A DNA stretch of 64,000 nucleotides from Bradyrhizobium lupini (GTDB taxonomy: Bacteria > Pseudomonadota > Alphaproteobacteria > Rhizobiales > Xanthobacteraceae): positions 2,356,001 to 2,420,000 of the forward strand of contig NZ_CP162553.1 of the NCBI RefSeq assembly GCF_040939785.1, read 5' to 3'. The notes under the pieces were generated by a model. That model saw only the letters and a program-made list of their open reading frames with translations, had not been told where the DNA came from and made no database searches. Below, piece by piece: positions 19,799-30,397 of this stretch (position 1 is the first letter of the stretch; every line of letters begins with the position of its first letter). Both the position numbers and the translations under genes were made by a program.

Positions 19799-21625
19799 AT
19801 GTGCGGAATTGTAGGCATCTTGGGGCGCGGTCCGGTCGCGGATCGCCTCATCGATTCACTTAAACGACTGGAATATCGCGGCTACGACTCAGCTGGCATC
19901 GGAACGCTCAAAGGAAATCATATCGAGCTTCGACGCGCCGAGGGAAAGCTGAAAAACCTTGAAACACGTGTTCGCTGCCATCCGCTTTCAGGCCATGTCG
20001 GGATTGGGCACACGCGCTGGGCTACTCATGGCAAGCCAACCGAACACAACGCTCATCCGCATGCAACGGACAATGTTGCAGTCGTCCATAACGGCATAAT
20101 CGAGAATTTCCGGGAGCTGCGCGCGGAGCTGAAGCAGCATGGCGCCTGTTTCGCCTCTGAAACAGACACGGAGGTGGTGGCGCATCTCATCGAGTCTTAT
20201 CTGAAGAATGGCAGCTCGCCGCAGGAGGCAGTAAAAGCGTCGCTGCCGCGGCTAGTGGGCGCGTTTGCGCTTGCAATTCTGTTCAAGGGCCGACACGACC
20301 TCATGATCGGTGCGCGCAAGGGCTCACCACTCGCGATCGGGCATGGCGAAGGCGAAATGTATCTCGGATCGGATGCTATCGCGCTCGCTCCCCTTACCGG
20401 CTTGATTACCTATCTTGAGGATGGCGATTGGGCTGTGCTCAACCGGAACTTCAGCGTGGTCTACGACGCACAAGGCACAGTCGTCCGCCGGGAGGCGGTG
20501 ACCTCTGGCGCATCGTCGGTTCTCGTCGGCAAAGCACACTACCGCCACTTCATGGCGAAGGAAATCCACGAACAGCCAGAGGCGATCGGGCAGACGCTGG
20601 CGCATTACGTCGATATTGCCCGCGAGAGCGTGGCACTGCCGCAGGAGCTTCCGTTCGACTTCAATGAGATCGGACATATCTCGGTCACGGCTTGCGGTAC
20701 GGCAGGCTACGCCGGCCACATCGCCAAATACTGGTTCGAGCGGCTGGCTCGTATTCCGGTCGAGCTCGATGTCGCCTCCGAATTTCGGTATCGTGAGGCA
20801 CCGATGCGCCAAGGAGATCTTGCTATCTTCATCTCGCAGTCCGGCGAGACCGCCGATACGCTGGCCGCGCTCCGCTACGCCAAATCGCAAGGTCTGCATA
20901 CCCTCTCGATCGTGAACGTACTGAGTTCGACCATTGCGCGCGAAAGCGGGACAGTGTTGCCGACATTCGCGGGGCCCGAAATCGGCGTTGCCTCGACCAA
21001 GGCGTTCACATGCCAGCTCGTCGTCCTGGCGGCGCTTGCGGTCGCTGCCGGCAAGGCCCGCGGTGAATTGTCGGAGGGCGACAGCATCGATCTGGTACGC
21101 GAGCTGATCGAAATTCCTCGGCTCGTTTCAGCGGCGCTGGCCAACGAGCCGCAGATCGAGAAGCTCGCACGCGACATCACCAAATCGCGTGACGTGCTAT
21201 ATCTTGGTCGCGGCACGTCGTTTCCACTGGCCATGGAAGGGGCACTGAAGCTGAAGGAGATATCCTATATTCACGCCGAGGGCTATGCGGCCGGGGAGCT
21301 CAAGCACGGCCCGATCGCCTTGGTCGACGAGAGTGTTCCCGTAATTGTCATCGCTCCTTCCGACCGGGTGTTCGAAAAGACGATCTCGAACATGCAGGAG
21401 GTCGCTGCACGCGGTGGCAAGATTATCTTGATAACGGACGCTAGGGGAGCCGCAGACGTGTCCATGGATTCACTCGCGACCATTGTGCTGCCGGAGATGG
21501 GTGCGACATTCACCTCGATTGTCTATGCGATTCCGGTGCAGCTCCTAGCCTACCACACGGCCATCCTCATGGGCACGGACGTCGACCAACCCCGAAATCT
21601 CGCGAAATCGGTTACCGTCGAATAA
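19799..21625 (+). CDS. nodM: Glucosamine-fructose-6-phosphate aminotransferase
   Basis: 608 residues, the normal GlmS length, from ATG 19799 (MCGIVGILGRG, with the N-terminal nucleophile Cys after Met removal). The glutaminase half shows GHTRWATHGKP and the asparagine of VVHNGIIENF. Two SIS isomerase domains follow (SQSGETADTLAAL; GRGTSFPLAMEGALKLKE). It makes glucosamine-6-phosphate from fructose-6-phosphate and glutamine, feeding UDP-GlcNAc to NodC. On a symbiosis island the paralogue is called NodM. It lies 216 bases after nolK on the same strand; no nod box is seen in the gap. Function cannot be told from housekeeping GlmS by sequence alone. Confidence 0.9.
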   Translation: MCGIVGILGRGPVADRLIDSLKRLEYRGYDSAGIGTLKGNHIELRRAEGKLKNLETRVRCHPLSGHVGIGHTRWATHGKPTEHNAHPHATDNVAVVHNGIIENFRELRAELKQHGACFASETDTEVVAHLIESYLKNGSSPQEAVKASLPRLVGAFALAILFKGRHDLMIGARKGSPLAIGHGEGEMYLGSDAIALAPLTGLITYLEDGDWAVLNRNFSVVYDAQGTVVRREAVTSGASSVLVGKAHYRHFMAKEIHEQPEAIGQTLAHYVDIARESVALPQELPFDFNEIGHISVTACGTAGYAGHIAKYWFERLARIPVELDVASEFRYREAPMRQGDLAIFISQSGETADTLAALRYAKSQGLHTLSIVNVLSSTIARESGTVLPTFAGPEIGVASTKAFTCQLVVLAALAVAAGKARGELSEGDSIDLVRELIEIPRLVSAALANEPQIEKLARDITKSRDVLYLGRGTSFPLAMEGALKLKEISYIHAEGYAAGELKHGPIALVDESVPVIVIAPSDRVFEKTISNMQEVAARGGKIILITDARGAADVSMDSLATIVLPEMGATFTSIVYAIPVQLLAYHTAILMGTDVDQPRNLAKSVTVE

Positions 21626-22370
21626 GGCAAAGCGATGCGACCTCGGTTGTCGTGGTCAGATTCCGAATGCGCAAGCCGCGGTCAGATCGACTCCCTATGT
21701 GCCGCCCAGTTCCAGGCCCCGATGCCACCGCGAGGCTTGTGCCTGTTCTTGCCCTGTTTACGGAGACGCCGGGTTTGGACCGCATACGAACCGGAGCGCC
21801 ACTCGAAGTACGAGGCGCGCCTCGCTCGAAGACAACGTGGCTGTTTCCAAGCATGGCCATCGGCGCCGCGCTTGATCGCCAGCGCGCTCACAAAATCCTA
21901 TCCGGCGAACCTCCGGTTAACTTTGAGCATATCGACATCGCTGGAGATCGGGCGAGATAATAGCGCAGTTCGGCCCCAATCGCAGGCTCGCGAGCTGTTC
22001 TAGCACGACATCTCACGGAGCTCCTCGCTGCGGCTCGTATGCCACCGGTTTCGCCCTTCCCCTTTCACTGCATATCGGTACGTTTGATGAGAACTTCGGG
22101 CACGCCACAGACAACAACCTTGTCGCCGACCTTGGCGCCGAGAATTGCCCGAGGGTTCAGTAGCTTGAGAGCCACTCCTGCTGCACGAGCGGAATAACGA
22201 GCGAAAATTGTGAGGGTTTGCGGCAATTGCCGAAAATATGCCGGAAACGTCAGGCGCTTACGGCTTGGTCGGTAGTGCCCTGATGGCCGATTCGCGGCCA
22301 TGAAACTGCACGCGGCTGCGGTGAGATTTTCTCCGGAAGCGGCCATTTCAAAATCGAGAGGAAACTCGCC
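21626..22370. other. Region without a clear gene
   Basis: 745 bases between nodM and the transporter. Short frames on both strands, including a minus-strand one ending GAKVGDKVVVCGVPEVL, read partly protein-like but have no start site or family. Probably remnants. Confidence 0.35.
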
Positions 22371-23687
22371 ATGTCACCAGCGCCCATTGCGCACGCCTCA
22401 AATGCCAAATCGCGCCTTGGCGCCATCTTACGTGCCACGAGCGGCAACTTCCTCGAGCAGTTCGACTTCTTCTTGTTCGGGTTCTACGCCAGTGCCATCG
22501 GAAACGCGTTCTTTCCATCAGGAAGCGAAACCGCTTCACTGCTTAACACCTTCGGTGTGTTCTGGCTGGGTGCCTTGATGCGACCTGTTGGTGCGATCGT
22601 GCTTGGAGCCTATATTGACCAGATTGGCCGTCGGCAAGGCCTGATCATCACGCTTTCGATCATGGCCATTGGCACCATCATCATCGCCTTTTGTCCGGGC
22701 TATGCGACGATCGGCATTGCCGCACCTGCGATCGTGCTGTTCGGACGGCTGTTGCAGGGCTTTTCTGCCGGCGTTGAGGTTGGTGGTGTTTCCGTTTACC
22801 TCTCCGAGATTGCCACTCCGGGCAACCGCGGCTTTTACACATCTTTCCAGTCCTCAAGCCAGCAGGTTGCGATCTTTGTCGCGGCTCTTATCGGATATTT
22901 TTTGAGCGAAGCACTTCCGGCCGAAATGGTTGCCGCTTGGGGCTGGCGGATCCCGTTCTTCCTTGGCTGCTTGATCGTACCGCTTATCTTCTTCCTGCGC
23001 CGGACGCTGGAGGAAACTCCGGAGTTTCTGGTCATGAAGAACCACCCAACGGCCCGCGAGGTCTTTGCCTCCACACTTGCGAACTGGCGCATCGTCATTC
23101 TCGGCATGATGATCGCGATGCTGACGACCACGACATTCTATTTCGTGACGGTGTACACGCCTACGTTCGGCAGGCACGTATTGCAGTTGTCCTCGCAGAG
23201 CACGCTCTTGGTGACGCTTTTGGTCGCGGTGACGAACTTCATGTGGAACCCAATTGGCGGCGCGATTTCCGACAGAATCGGCCGGAAACCGGTCCTGCTG
23301 ACCATTGCCGGCCTTGCCTTGGTGACTGCATATCCAGCGTTGTCTTGGCTTGTAACGGACCCAAGCTTTGGCAAGATGCTGATCGTTGAGATGATGTTCT
23401 CGTTTTACTTTGGCACCTATAGCGGCGCCATGTTGGGCGCTCTGGTCGAAATCGTGCCGAAGCACATTCGCACAACTTGCTTTTCTTTGGCGTTCGCACT
23501 CGCCGCGGCTCTGTTTGGCACGTTTACGCCGCTTGCATCGACTTGGCTGATCGACCGGACAGATGACAAGGCGTCGCCCGGTTTCTGGTTGATGTTTGCG
23601 GCTTTGCTCGGCATTATCGCCGCGCTCACGATTTATCCAGGAAACACCAAGAGAGTTGCGAAAGCCGTTGCGACCCGAGCGGCCTAA
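22371..23687 (+). CDS. MFS carboxylate:proton symporter (citrate/ketoglutarate type)
   Basis: 438 residues from ATG 22371, with GAGAGGA about nine bases upstream. Twelve hydrophobic segments. It has the family landmarks: [18 protein letters not shown], the loop [28 protein letters not shown] and the repeated loop [10 protein letters not shown]. This matches the metabolite:proton symporter branch (CitA, KgtP, ShiA). Substrate is probably a di- or tricarboxylate, not provable from sequence. It stands alone between nodM and the nif-fix genes and could feed carboxylates to the bacteroid; this is inference. Confidence 0.85.
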   Translation: MSPAPIAHASNAKSRLGAILRATSGNFLEQFDFFLFGFYASAIGNAFFPSGSETASLLNTFGVFWLGALMRPVGAIVLGAYIDQIGRRQGLIITLSIMAIGTIIIAFCPGYATIGIAAPAIVLFGRLLQGFSAGVEVGGVSVYLSEIATPGNRGFYTSFQSSSQQVAIFVAALIGYFLSEALPAEMVAAWGWRIPFFLGCLIVPLIFFLRRTLEETPEFLVMKNHPTAREVFASTLANWRIVILGMMIAMLTTTTFYFVTVYTPTFGRHVLQLSSQSTLLVTLLVAVTNFMWNPIGGAISDRIGRKPVLLTIAGLALVTAYPALSWLVTDPSFGKMLIVEMMFSFYFGTYSGAMLGALVEIVPKHIRTTCFSLAFALAAALFGTFTPLASTWLIDRTDDKASPGFWLMFAALLGIIAALTIYPGNTKRVAKAVATRAA

Positions 23688-24307
23688 CCCGGCGGTAAAC
23701 GCGCAATTTACCACGCGTTAGCACGCGCGCCCGCGGGACGTTGGGGGCCCAAGGCTGAACTGAAGTTGGTGCGCGACTATCCCTGCGGTGATTTTCACGA
23801 TGATGCGCGGCCGTTCTGCCGATCACGGTTCTTCCTATGTGATCTGGGGCAGTGTAGGGACGAGCTGGCGGTGATGTTGACCGAGAAAGGCTGAGCTTAT
23901 CAGCCAACCTCGATTCCGTCCGGTGGTCGGACGGTGCGCTGCCCGCACTTGCAGTCGCGTGAAACACGGCGGATTTCGCGCGAGGACTGGGATCCGTCGC
24001 GCGAGCTCCACGCTCTGATATTCTGTGCGGCCGCCACAAAACTCGAACGCGCACATCGTCAGGCTGCGTGAATTCCCCAGCGGAATGGTCGTCTCGCAGG
24101 TAGCGACAAACGTTAGCGTAGCGGGCCGTCTTGTATCCTGGTCCGATACCGACCTCTCGGCGCTCGGATACCCAGGTTGAAGGTTCACCTTCTTGTCGCA
24201 TCTGGCGGGGAGTGGTCGAGAAGTTTGGTCGTGCCTGTACAACGAGCGACGGGCCAATGCGTAACCAGACCCAGGCTGTTGCTCGCTGCGCTCGATCAGC
24301 CGTGACT
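23688..24307. other. Region without a clear gene
   Basis: About 620 bases downstream of both fixA and the transporter, which converge here. Long minus-strand frames exist but are arginine-rich and lack start sites or motifs. fixB and fixC are absent. Confidence 0.4.
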
Positions 24308-25165
24308 TCACGCACCGCGAGCTTGCGCAGATGAGGCGAGCTGTGCGAGCTCCGTTTCGAGCATAGGGTTGCGCTTGAACATAGCGTCGATCAATGCTTG
24401 GGCCGGCTGCTCGGCCGCCTCCACCCACGTCGCCTTCTCCGCTCGCGCGGAGGGCGCGAACACACGCTTGACCACGGTCGGCGATCCCCTCAGACCGCAA
24501 TTGGCCATGTCATCCACGCCAGCACTTTGGGCGCTCCATTTTACGATTGTGGTGCGGGCGGCACGCAACGCATCTATCATTGCGCCGCGGCGAATTTGAT
24601 TTGTTGCCTCTAACATGCTGACGAGACACGGCAGCTTGGAACCCAACACCTGGACGCCCCCTTCGCAGCGCCGTTCGGCCTCGATGGTCCGTAGCTTGAG
24701 GTCCAACGCTTTGATCGTGGAAACATAGGTGAGCTGCTGGACCCCGAGCCGCCTTGCAATGCCAGGTCCCACCTGCGCCGTATCGCCGTCGATCGTCTGC
24801 TTGCCGGTGAATATGACGTCCGGTGGGCCATATTCCTTGCCGACGTTGCGAATCGCGCTCGCCAACGCGTAACTCGTCGCCAGCGTATCCGAGCCCGCAA
24901 AGCTACGGTCGGTGAGCAGGACAGCGCGATCGGCACCAAATGTCAGTGCCTTTCGGAGAGATTCTTCGGCCGACGGCGGTCCCATCGTCAGGACGGTGAC
25001 TTCGCCGCCGAATTGATCTCTTAGCTCGAGCGCAGCTTCCAATGCAAAGAGATCATAGGGGTTGATGATTGTCGGCACGCCCTGGCGCATGATCGTATTC
25101 GTAACAGGGTGCACGCGGATTTGCGCGGAGTCGGGGACCTGTTTGATGCAGACGATGCTGTGCAT
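24308..25165 (-). CDS. fixA: FixA, electron transfer flavoprotein beta-type subunit
   Basis: 285 residues from ATG 25165, with TTAGGAGAAG six bases upstream. It starts MHSIVCIKQVPDSAQIRV, typical of FixA, and carries INPYDLFALEAALELRD, VLTMGPPSAEESLRKAL, the TGKQTIDGDTAQVGP nucleotide-binding stretch and a normal C-terminus. FixA with FixB, FixC and FixX forms a membrane-linked complex that sends electrons to nitrogenase by flavin bifurcation. In Bradyrhizobium fixA lies apart from fixBCX, next to nifA, as here. A -24/-12 promoter sits directly upstream, so it is expected to need RpoN and NifA. Confidence 0.92.
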   Translation of the reverse strand: MHSIVCIKQVPDSAQIRVHPVTNTIMRQGVPTIINPYDLFALEAALELRDQFGGEVTVLTMGPPSAEESLRKALTFGADRAVLLTDRSFAGSDTLATSYALASAIRNVGKEYGPPDVIFTGKQTIDGDTAQVGPGIARRLGVQQLTYVSTIKALDLKLRTIEAERRCEGGVQVLGSKLPCLVSMLEATNQIRRGAMIDALRAARTTIVKWSAQSAGVDDMANCGLRGSPTVVKRVFAPSARAEKATWVEAAEQPAQALIDAMFKRNPMLETELAQLASSAQARGA

Positions 25166-25201
25166 GTACTTCTCCTAAGATGCCGAGCCGACTCCCGACG
25201 C

Positions 25202-25217
25202 AGCAAATGTCATACCA
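25202..25217 (-). promoter_or_regulatory. Sigma-54 (-24/-12) promoter of fixA
   Basis: On the minus strand TGGTATGACATTTGCT, with the invariant GG and GC ten bases apart. It lies 36 bases from the fixA ATG. No TGT-N10-ACA NifA site was found within about 250 bases upstream. Confidence 0.75.
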
Positions 25218-25546
25218 TCCGAGGCATTTCGCCAACGAGGAATGAATGCAGGCTGACGACGAGCCGGTTGTCGCAACTGCGATGGTTTACGCACCGGCGT
25301 GATCTCAAGCTGATCGGAGTCAGGGGCGGCAACGGAGCCGCAGCGATCACGCGCCGCTTCGACGCCAAAGCCATTTTCAGGGCGCGTACGTTGCAAACAG
25401 ACGATGACAAGACTGGCCGAAGCGAAGACGCCCTACGCGTCGCCGGCGAGTAAATCCCAACCCAAGGCACAACGCTGCATCCCGATCATGCATCCGAGCT
25501 GGCGACCGCCTCTTTTCCACGCTCTCCTATGCCAGTCGGCCGCGAG

Positions 25547-25586
<40 letters not shown>

Positions 25587-25603
25587 CGAGCTCGGCGCTT
25601 GGC

Positions 25604-27418
25604 TCAGAAGCGTTTGATCTCGATGCCGTGTCTTCGCAAGGCGTAGCCAATCTGGCGCGGGGTCAGTCCAAGCAGGCGCGCCGCCTTCGCCTGTACCCAC
25701 CCGGATCTTTCCATGGCTGCGATGACGCGCTCGCGATCGGTGACTTTCGCGGCACCCACCACGGGGCGCCCGGGCGGCCCCAGCGGTGTCAGCTCGCTGC
25801 TCACCGGCTGAACGGGTGTGACGGCTTGTGTTGGCGGCATGCTCAGCCTCGCGGGCAGTGAGATTGTCGGGCTCGGCTGTCGGGCCATTTCCGCCGGTCC
25901 ACACTTCCATAGCAAAGCCGACAGGCATTGCCCGTGGCAGCACGCAAAATCATCTCTTACGATCGACGATCCTCGGGCTAGCGTCGCGGTCCGCTGCACG
26001 CAGTTTTCGAGCTCACGGACGTTGCCGGGAAATCCGCAATTCATGAGGACCTCAATCGCACTTGAATCGAATACCAGAGTACGGCCGTTCTCATTGTTAA
26101 AGTTCTTCAAAAAACGAGCCGCGAGAAGCGGAATATCAGTGCGTCTTTCCCGCAGCGGCGGCAATAGCAGAGGAACAACGCTGATGCGGTAATAGAGATC
26201 GGCACGGAACTCGTTCCTTGCCACCGCCTCTTCAAGATTTTTGTTCGTGGCCGCAATCACGCGGACGTCGACTTTGATCGTCTGATTGCCGCCCACCCGC
26301 TCGAATTCCTGCTCCTGAAGCACGCGCAGAAGCTTCGCCTGAAACGAGCCCGAGATCTCTCCAATCTCATCCAGAAACAGCGTTCCCTTGTCGGCGATCT
26401 CGAAGCGCCCCTTGCGCGCGTTGAATGCGCCCGTAAACGCCCCCTTCTCGTGTCCGAACAATTCGGATTCCAGCACGGTCTCGGTGAGGGCTGCGCAATT
26501 CAGCTTGATAAAGGGGCGTTTGGCGCGCGCTGAACGCTCGTGAATAGCCTTCGCGACCAGCTCTTTGCCGGTCCCCGATTCGCCACGCAACAAAACCGTG
26601 CTATTTGATTTTGAGATGACCTCGATCTTGTTAAGTAGCGCGCGCAGCGCCGGGCTGTCGCCGATCATTCCCTCGACTTGGACCTTCTTACGGTCCCGCC
26701 CATGGGGCTTGAGCTCGGAGAGTTGCTTCTGCAGCCGGAACTCCTCGTCCATAAGGCGCCCGCGATCGCGCACAAACGAGCAATGCAGCTTCGTCGTCTG
26801 GCCTAGCAGGCTGGCGACCATCGTCAGAAGGCGGCGGTCGTCCTCGAGCTGCGCACGCGTCCCATTGTCCGCGATGAGGTCAATGCTCAGCGTACCCGCA
26901 ACTTTGCCGTCAACGTCTATGGGAACGCCGATGAACGCAACACGCGTATGACCGCCGGCATTTAGCATATCGACGTCCGAAGAACTGAAGGCCGAATGCA
27001 GCGCTACATTCTCCACGATGAGCGGCTGCCCCGACGCGACGATTTGATCGATTGCTCCTTGCGGCAAGCGCACCCGGCAGCGCGCATCGCGGTCTTCGCT
27101 CCTGCCGTCCTCTACGATGATCTCCGGCCCGCCGTCATGCTCGAACAGACATACGATGCCGCGCCGCATCTGCACGAGCGATCCCAGGCGCTCGATGACG
27201 CTCGCCAGCTTAGCCTCGAGCCGACATAGGCCAGTGAGCGTGTGCGCTATTTCAACAATCGTGCTTAGCGATTTCTCTTGGGACCGCACAATACAAGCGG
27301 AAGCGTCCGCGTCGGAGGTTGAGTTTGGCTTTTCGCGCAGGGAAATGCTGTCTAGCATGACGACTTCTCCGTTCCTTTCTCGATCCTCCCCATCGGACTT
27401 GTTGGATTCGTGTTGCAT
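25604..27418 (-). CDS. nifA: NifA, sigma-54-dependent nif/fix activator
   Basis: 604 residues from ATG 27418. ATG 27358 ([10 protein letters not shown]) has the better ribosome binding site, GGAG eight bases upstream, and would give 584. Domains in order: N-terminal GAF (about 50-190), AAA+ (about 235-470) with Walker [13 protein letters not shown], the sigma-54 contact [13 protein letters not shown], Walker [11 protein letters not shown] and arginine finger region; a Cys-rich linker (CCHGQC...WKC) as in oxygen-sensitive rhizobial NifA; then a Fis-type helix-turn-helix at the end ([18 protein letters not shown]). It activates nif and fix promoters with RpoN under low oxygen. It lies behind fixR and is expected to be read from the fixR promoter. 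Confidence 0.95.
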   Translation of the reverse strand: MQHESNKSDGEDRERNGEVVMLDSISLREKPNSTSDADASACIVRSQEKSLSTIVEIAHTLTGLCRLEAKLASVIERLGSLVQMRRGIVCLFEHDGGPEIIVEDGRSEDRDARCRVRLPQGAIDQIVASGQPLIVENVALHSAFSSSDVDMLNAGGHTRVAFIGVPIDVDGKVAGTLSIDLIADNGTRAQLEDDRRLLTMVASLLGQTTKLHCSFVRDRGRLMDEEFRLQKQLSELKPHGRDRKKVQVEGMIGDSPALRALLNKIEVISKSNSTVLLRGESGTGKELVAKAIHERSARAKRPFIKLNCAALTETVLESELFGHEKGAFTGAFNARKGRFEIADKGTLFLDEIGEISGSFQAKLLRVLQEQEFERVGGNQTIKVDVRVIAATNKNLEEAVARNEFRADLYYRISVVPLLLPPLRERRTDIPLLAARFLKNFNNENGRTLVFDSSAIEVLMNCGFPGNVRELENCVQRTATLARGSSIVRDDFACCHGQCLSALLWKCGPAEMARQPSPTISLPARLSMPPTQAVTPVQPVSSELTPLGPPGRPVVGAAKVTDRERVIAAMERSGWVQAKAARLLGLTPRQIGYALRRHGIEIKRF

Positions 27419-27604
27419 GCCCGATCTGACATCCAGTTCTCGGGGCGGGACGAGAGATTACCCGTCTTCATGGCACGTCGGCAGCACTTAGAGTAACTAG
27501 CTTTGCCGCTTTGTTTTCCAACTCGCTGCGCGGATTCACCCCGGCCAACATGACTTCCATCGATGAAGCTCAGAACAGCCAGGGCTCTTTAGGGGCTGAT
27601 TGAA

Positions 27605-28440
27605 TTATAAGTGTTGCCCGCCATTGATCGGCACTTCGGCGCCGGTGACATAACTTGCCGCATCTGAACATAGGAAGAAAATGACCTTGGCGACCTCTTC
27701 GGGTGTACCCACTCGGCGGAGTGGGATCTTTGGCACAAGATGCGCTTCCGTGTCAGGCGACAAAATGTCCGTCTTGATTTCGCCGGGCGCGATCGCATTG
27801 ACCGAATGCCATACGCGGCGTAATCGTGCGCCATTTCGCGCGTGAGACAAGCGAGCGCAGCTTTCGAAGTCGCATATGCCGAGCCTGCAAATGGATGCAC
27901 CCGCGAGCCGGCGATCGACGTCACGTTGACGATCGAGCCTGACGCCCTTTTTAATTCGTCGAACAGGCCTTGAGCGAGTAGGATCGGTGCCACCAGATTG
28001 AGGTGGAACACGCTCATCCAGGTGTCGACTGAGGTCGCCAGCGATGTCAGCCTGGTACCGTTTGCCGCTTTTGGTGAGTTGCCGGCATTGTTTACCAGTC
28101 CGTGCAACGGTGCGCCAGCAAGGCGCTCCTTGATCTCGGCAATCACGCGCGGCAGCATCCGATGATCGCCCAGGTCGACTTCGATATAGCTGTCGCCCTC
28201 TGAGTCTGATGGGCGACGCGCCGCGTCCAATGGTTGGCGCGCGCAAGAAATGATGCGCCAACCGGCTTTCGAAAGCAATTTTCCGGTGGCGCGACCGATA
28301 CCGCGCGATGCCCCGGTCAATACCAGCGTCTTTCGCTCGCGCAGCGGACGGCCCGCTCGATCGGCGTGAATTGGACCGCTAGGGTCCGTTTCCGACGATT
28401 GAGGTACGACCGCTTTGTCATCAGGTAGATCTAGATTCAC
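27605..28440 (-). pseudogene. fixR: fixR, short-chain dehydrogenase family, frameshifted
   Basis: Start GTG 28440 is set by GGGAG six bases upstream. The protein begins VNLDLPDDKAVV; the NAD(P) motif TGASRGIGRATGKLL, the NNAGNSPKA loop and the SAYATSKAALACL Tyr-Lys pair are intact. Near 27797 one base is missing: the frame breaks in YAAYGIR, and VNAIAPGEIKTDIL with the normal C-terminus (TGAEVPINGGQHL) resumes in the next frame to 27605. The uncorrected frame runs to 27589 with unrelated sequence. FixR is the first gene of the fixR-nifA operon in B. japonicum; its own activity is not needed for fixation there. Promoter and nifA remain intact. A sequencing error is possible. Confidence 0.85.
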
Positions 28441-28478
28441 ACGCGGCTCCCTTCCGCTCCCATCGGCTGTGCACCTGG

Positions 28479-28494
28479 TGCAGGATCCGGGCCA
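28479..28494 (-). promoter_or_regulatory. Sigma-54 (-24/-12) promoter of fixR-nifA
   Basis: Minus strand TGGCCCGGATCCTGCA, with GG and GC ten bases apart, 39 bases from the fixR start. In B. japonicum this operon has an RpoN/NifA promoter overlapping one activated by RegR. A TGTCGCAAAAGTGCGCC-like stretch about 40 bases upstream could be the RegR-type element. Confidence 0.7.
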
Positions 28495-28699
28495 AAGCGA
28501 CGCAGGGCATAAGGGGCGCACTTTTGCGACAAATGGCAGGTTCTGAACATCTGGCCTGTTTGCTTTTCGACAACAGCAACGCCGCGTCAAGCCCCCGGGC
28601 GCGTTGGCTGGGTCGCACTCCAGGGGTGGTCTGTGGCTCATTCGAATTGGCGGAGATAGTTTAGCTGCCTTTGTGCGGAGATCAGGATCGATGGCCAGT

Positions 28700-29257
28700 T
28701 CGTTCAATTTCCTCGGTTGGACGCGCCGCCGCAGATGCGGCTCTGGTTCGACATCGGTGGGCTGGGGCTCGTGCCGTTGATCAGATGCGGTCGAAAGTAT
28801 TTCGCAACCAGCGCATGAACAAGGCCGTCGTCCAGAAGACGAGCTGACCGCGAAGGAATTAACGCAGAAACGGCGATATACCTGACGCGCGTCCTTGCTG
28901 CTGGGACATTCTGACGTGACCGTCTGCTACGTCAGATTCCTCGGCGGCCCGGGCCACCATCGCCGTGCTCTTCACCGCGTGGCCACCGATGGCGGTTTCG
29001 GCCCGGCGATGCCGGGACCCTAACCTTTTCTCCGGTCAATCGACTTACACGTCGCGGTCCGACGTATCCCGGGACAAGGCCGCCGACGCTCGCCGGCATT
29101 GGCCTACGCTTCGCCGGGCATTCGCTGTACCACTGCATCCCGGCAGTGCGCCGGTCAGCCCTCAGCTGCGGACGTTGCGAAACCCGATGCTGTGGAAGCC
29201 AGCAGTATCAGGCCGACGATCTAGGCGACGATTGCTCAGGTTCAGATTCGCGGCACC
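28700..29257. other. Intergenic region between nodZ and fixR
   Basis: No supported gene. A minus-strand frame at 28932-29138 and neighbouring frames look like remnants without a family. A partial string TACGTCAGATT near 28929 recalls the recurrent motif but lacks its left half. Confidence 0.35.
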
Positions 29258-30232
29258 TCATGAAGCCGCGAAATGCTCGCATGGATTATCGACCAGGGTC
29301 AACTGCTCCGGATTGCTCAGATCGAATTCAATAATGCGTGGCACGAGCAGACGGGCATAGCGCGTAAAGGCGCTCGTGGGAGGAAAGCGGATCACGGTGG
29401 CGCATCGCGCAAGAAGATACATGTCGATGAGCGCGGAAGCTCCACCTTCAATTCCCATTTCCGCACTATGCAACGGCCCTGCCAGACCGGCCTGGAACCG
29501 TTTTGGTACGGCGAAGATATCGGGAAACAGACCCGATATGTGATCGAGCACCTGTGCGCTATCCGTGCACAGGAAGATCTTAACAGGCTTTGGATATGGC
29601 AAAGCCATGGCTTTACGGATTGCCATGCAGACCTGACGAAGAGCGAGCTCCGAATCGGCCCAGTACGGAGCATGCCCCATGATATCTTCGCCATTGCCGT
29701 GCCGAACATGAACGCCGATGATACTATGGCCGCTAAAGTGTTGCTCATACAGGTCCTCGATCCGCGCGCGAATCTCAGACCTGAGTTTGATGTTTCGGAA
29801 GATCAGTCGTTCGGCTTCCTCACCACAACGCCACATCAGGCAAGCGTCACAGACAATGGTGTTGGCCTCGTTATCGTCTCCTGCTTGGAACAGCTCAGTC
29901 AGTTCGTCACGTTCTCGGAAGATCTGCTCGTCCGGACGATTGATACAGTCGATCGATGGCCTATTCCACCACGGCGGGAAGAACGGGCCGGGAAACGAGA
30001 GCTGGTTGACCCTGTCATCGCAAATCACCGGCACGCCAGCGATCTCCTCAACCGGCTCGAAGAACACCGGAAAGGCATTGCTGAACGGTTGGTCGACATA
30101 ACAGGAACCGCGCCAGTCAATAACGAGCGTTCGCCCGGTCCGCTGCGCGTACGACCAGGCTGATGCCAACGACCAGAGGCAATCACCAAAGCCGGTGCGC
30201 CTCCGAGAAACAACAAAGCGTTCCTTCGTCAC
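29258..30232 (-). CDS. nodZ: NodZ, Nod-factor alpha-1,6-fucosyltransferase
   Basis: GTG 30232, with GAAGGG nine bases upstream, gives 324 residues, the B. japonicum NodZ length as I recall it; the frame is open upstream but unrelated. It begins VTKERFVVSRRRTGFGDCL and contains the GVHVRHGNGED region with the GDP-fucose-binding arginine, YWADSELAL, FLCTDSAQV and the C-terminal GGASALIDMYLL. NodZ adds fucose to O6 of the reducing-end GlcNAc. Donor comes from NoeL and NolK. Its position at the end of the nod operon after nolO is as in USDA110. All key motifs are intact. Confidence 0.95.
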   Translation of the reverse strand: MTKERFVVSRRRTGFGDCLWSLASAWSYAQRTGRTLVIDWRGSCYVDQPFSNAFPVFFEPVEEIAGVPVICDDRVNQLSFPGPFFPPWWNRPSIDCINRPDEQIFRERDELTELFQAGDDNEANTIVCDACLMWRCGEEAERLIFRNIKLRSEIRARIEDLYEQHFSGHSIIGVHVRHGNGEDIMGHAPYWADSELALRQVCMAIRKAMALPYPKPVKIFLCTDSAQVLDHISGLFPDIFAVPKRFQAGLAGPLHSAEMGIEGGASALIDMYLLARCATVIRFPPTSAFTRYARLLVPRIIEFDLSNPEQLTLVDNPCEHFAAS

Positions 30233-30397
30233 GTTAGCAAACCCTTCTCGTTGCGCGAGTGTGGCGCACCAACTCATCTGCGATGCCGATCCACGCCGGG
30301 CGCTGGTCACCTGGACGCAAGTCACCCAACCCGCAAACTCATCCTGCACGGCACTGCGATTGGCAGGTCATGCTAGAGGTGTCACATTACGCACCTT

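Noticed and set aside
23626..24500. Long minus-strand frames downstream of fixA
   Set aside because: Arginine-rich, no start signals, no fixB or other family; likely chance frames in GC-rich DNA.
28915..28945. Ninth copy of the recurrent motif (TACGTCAGATT)
   Set aside because: Only the centre matches; the CTTGAWTCG half and TTGTA end are missing.
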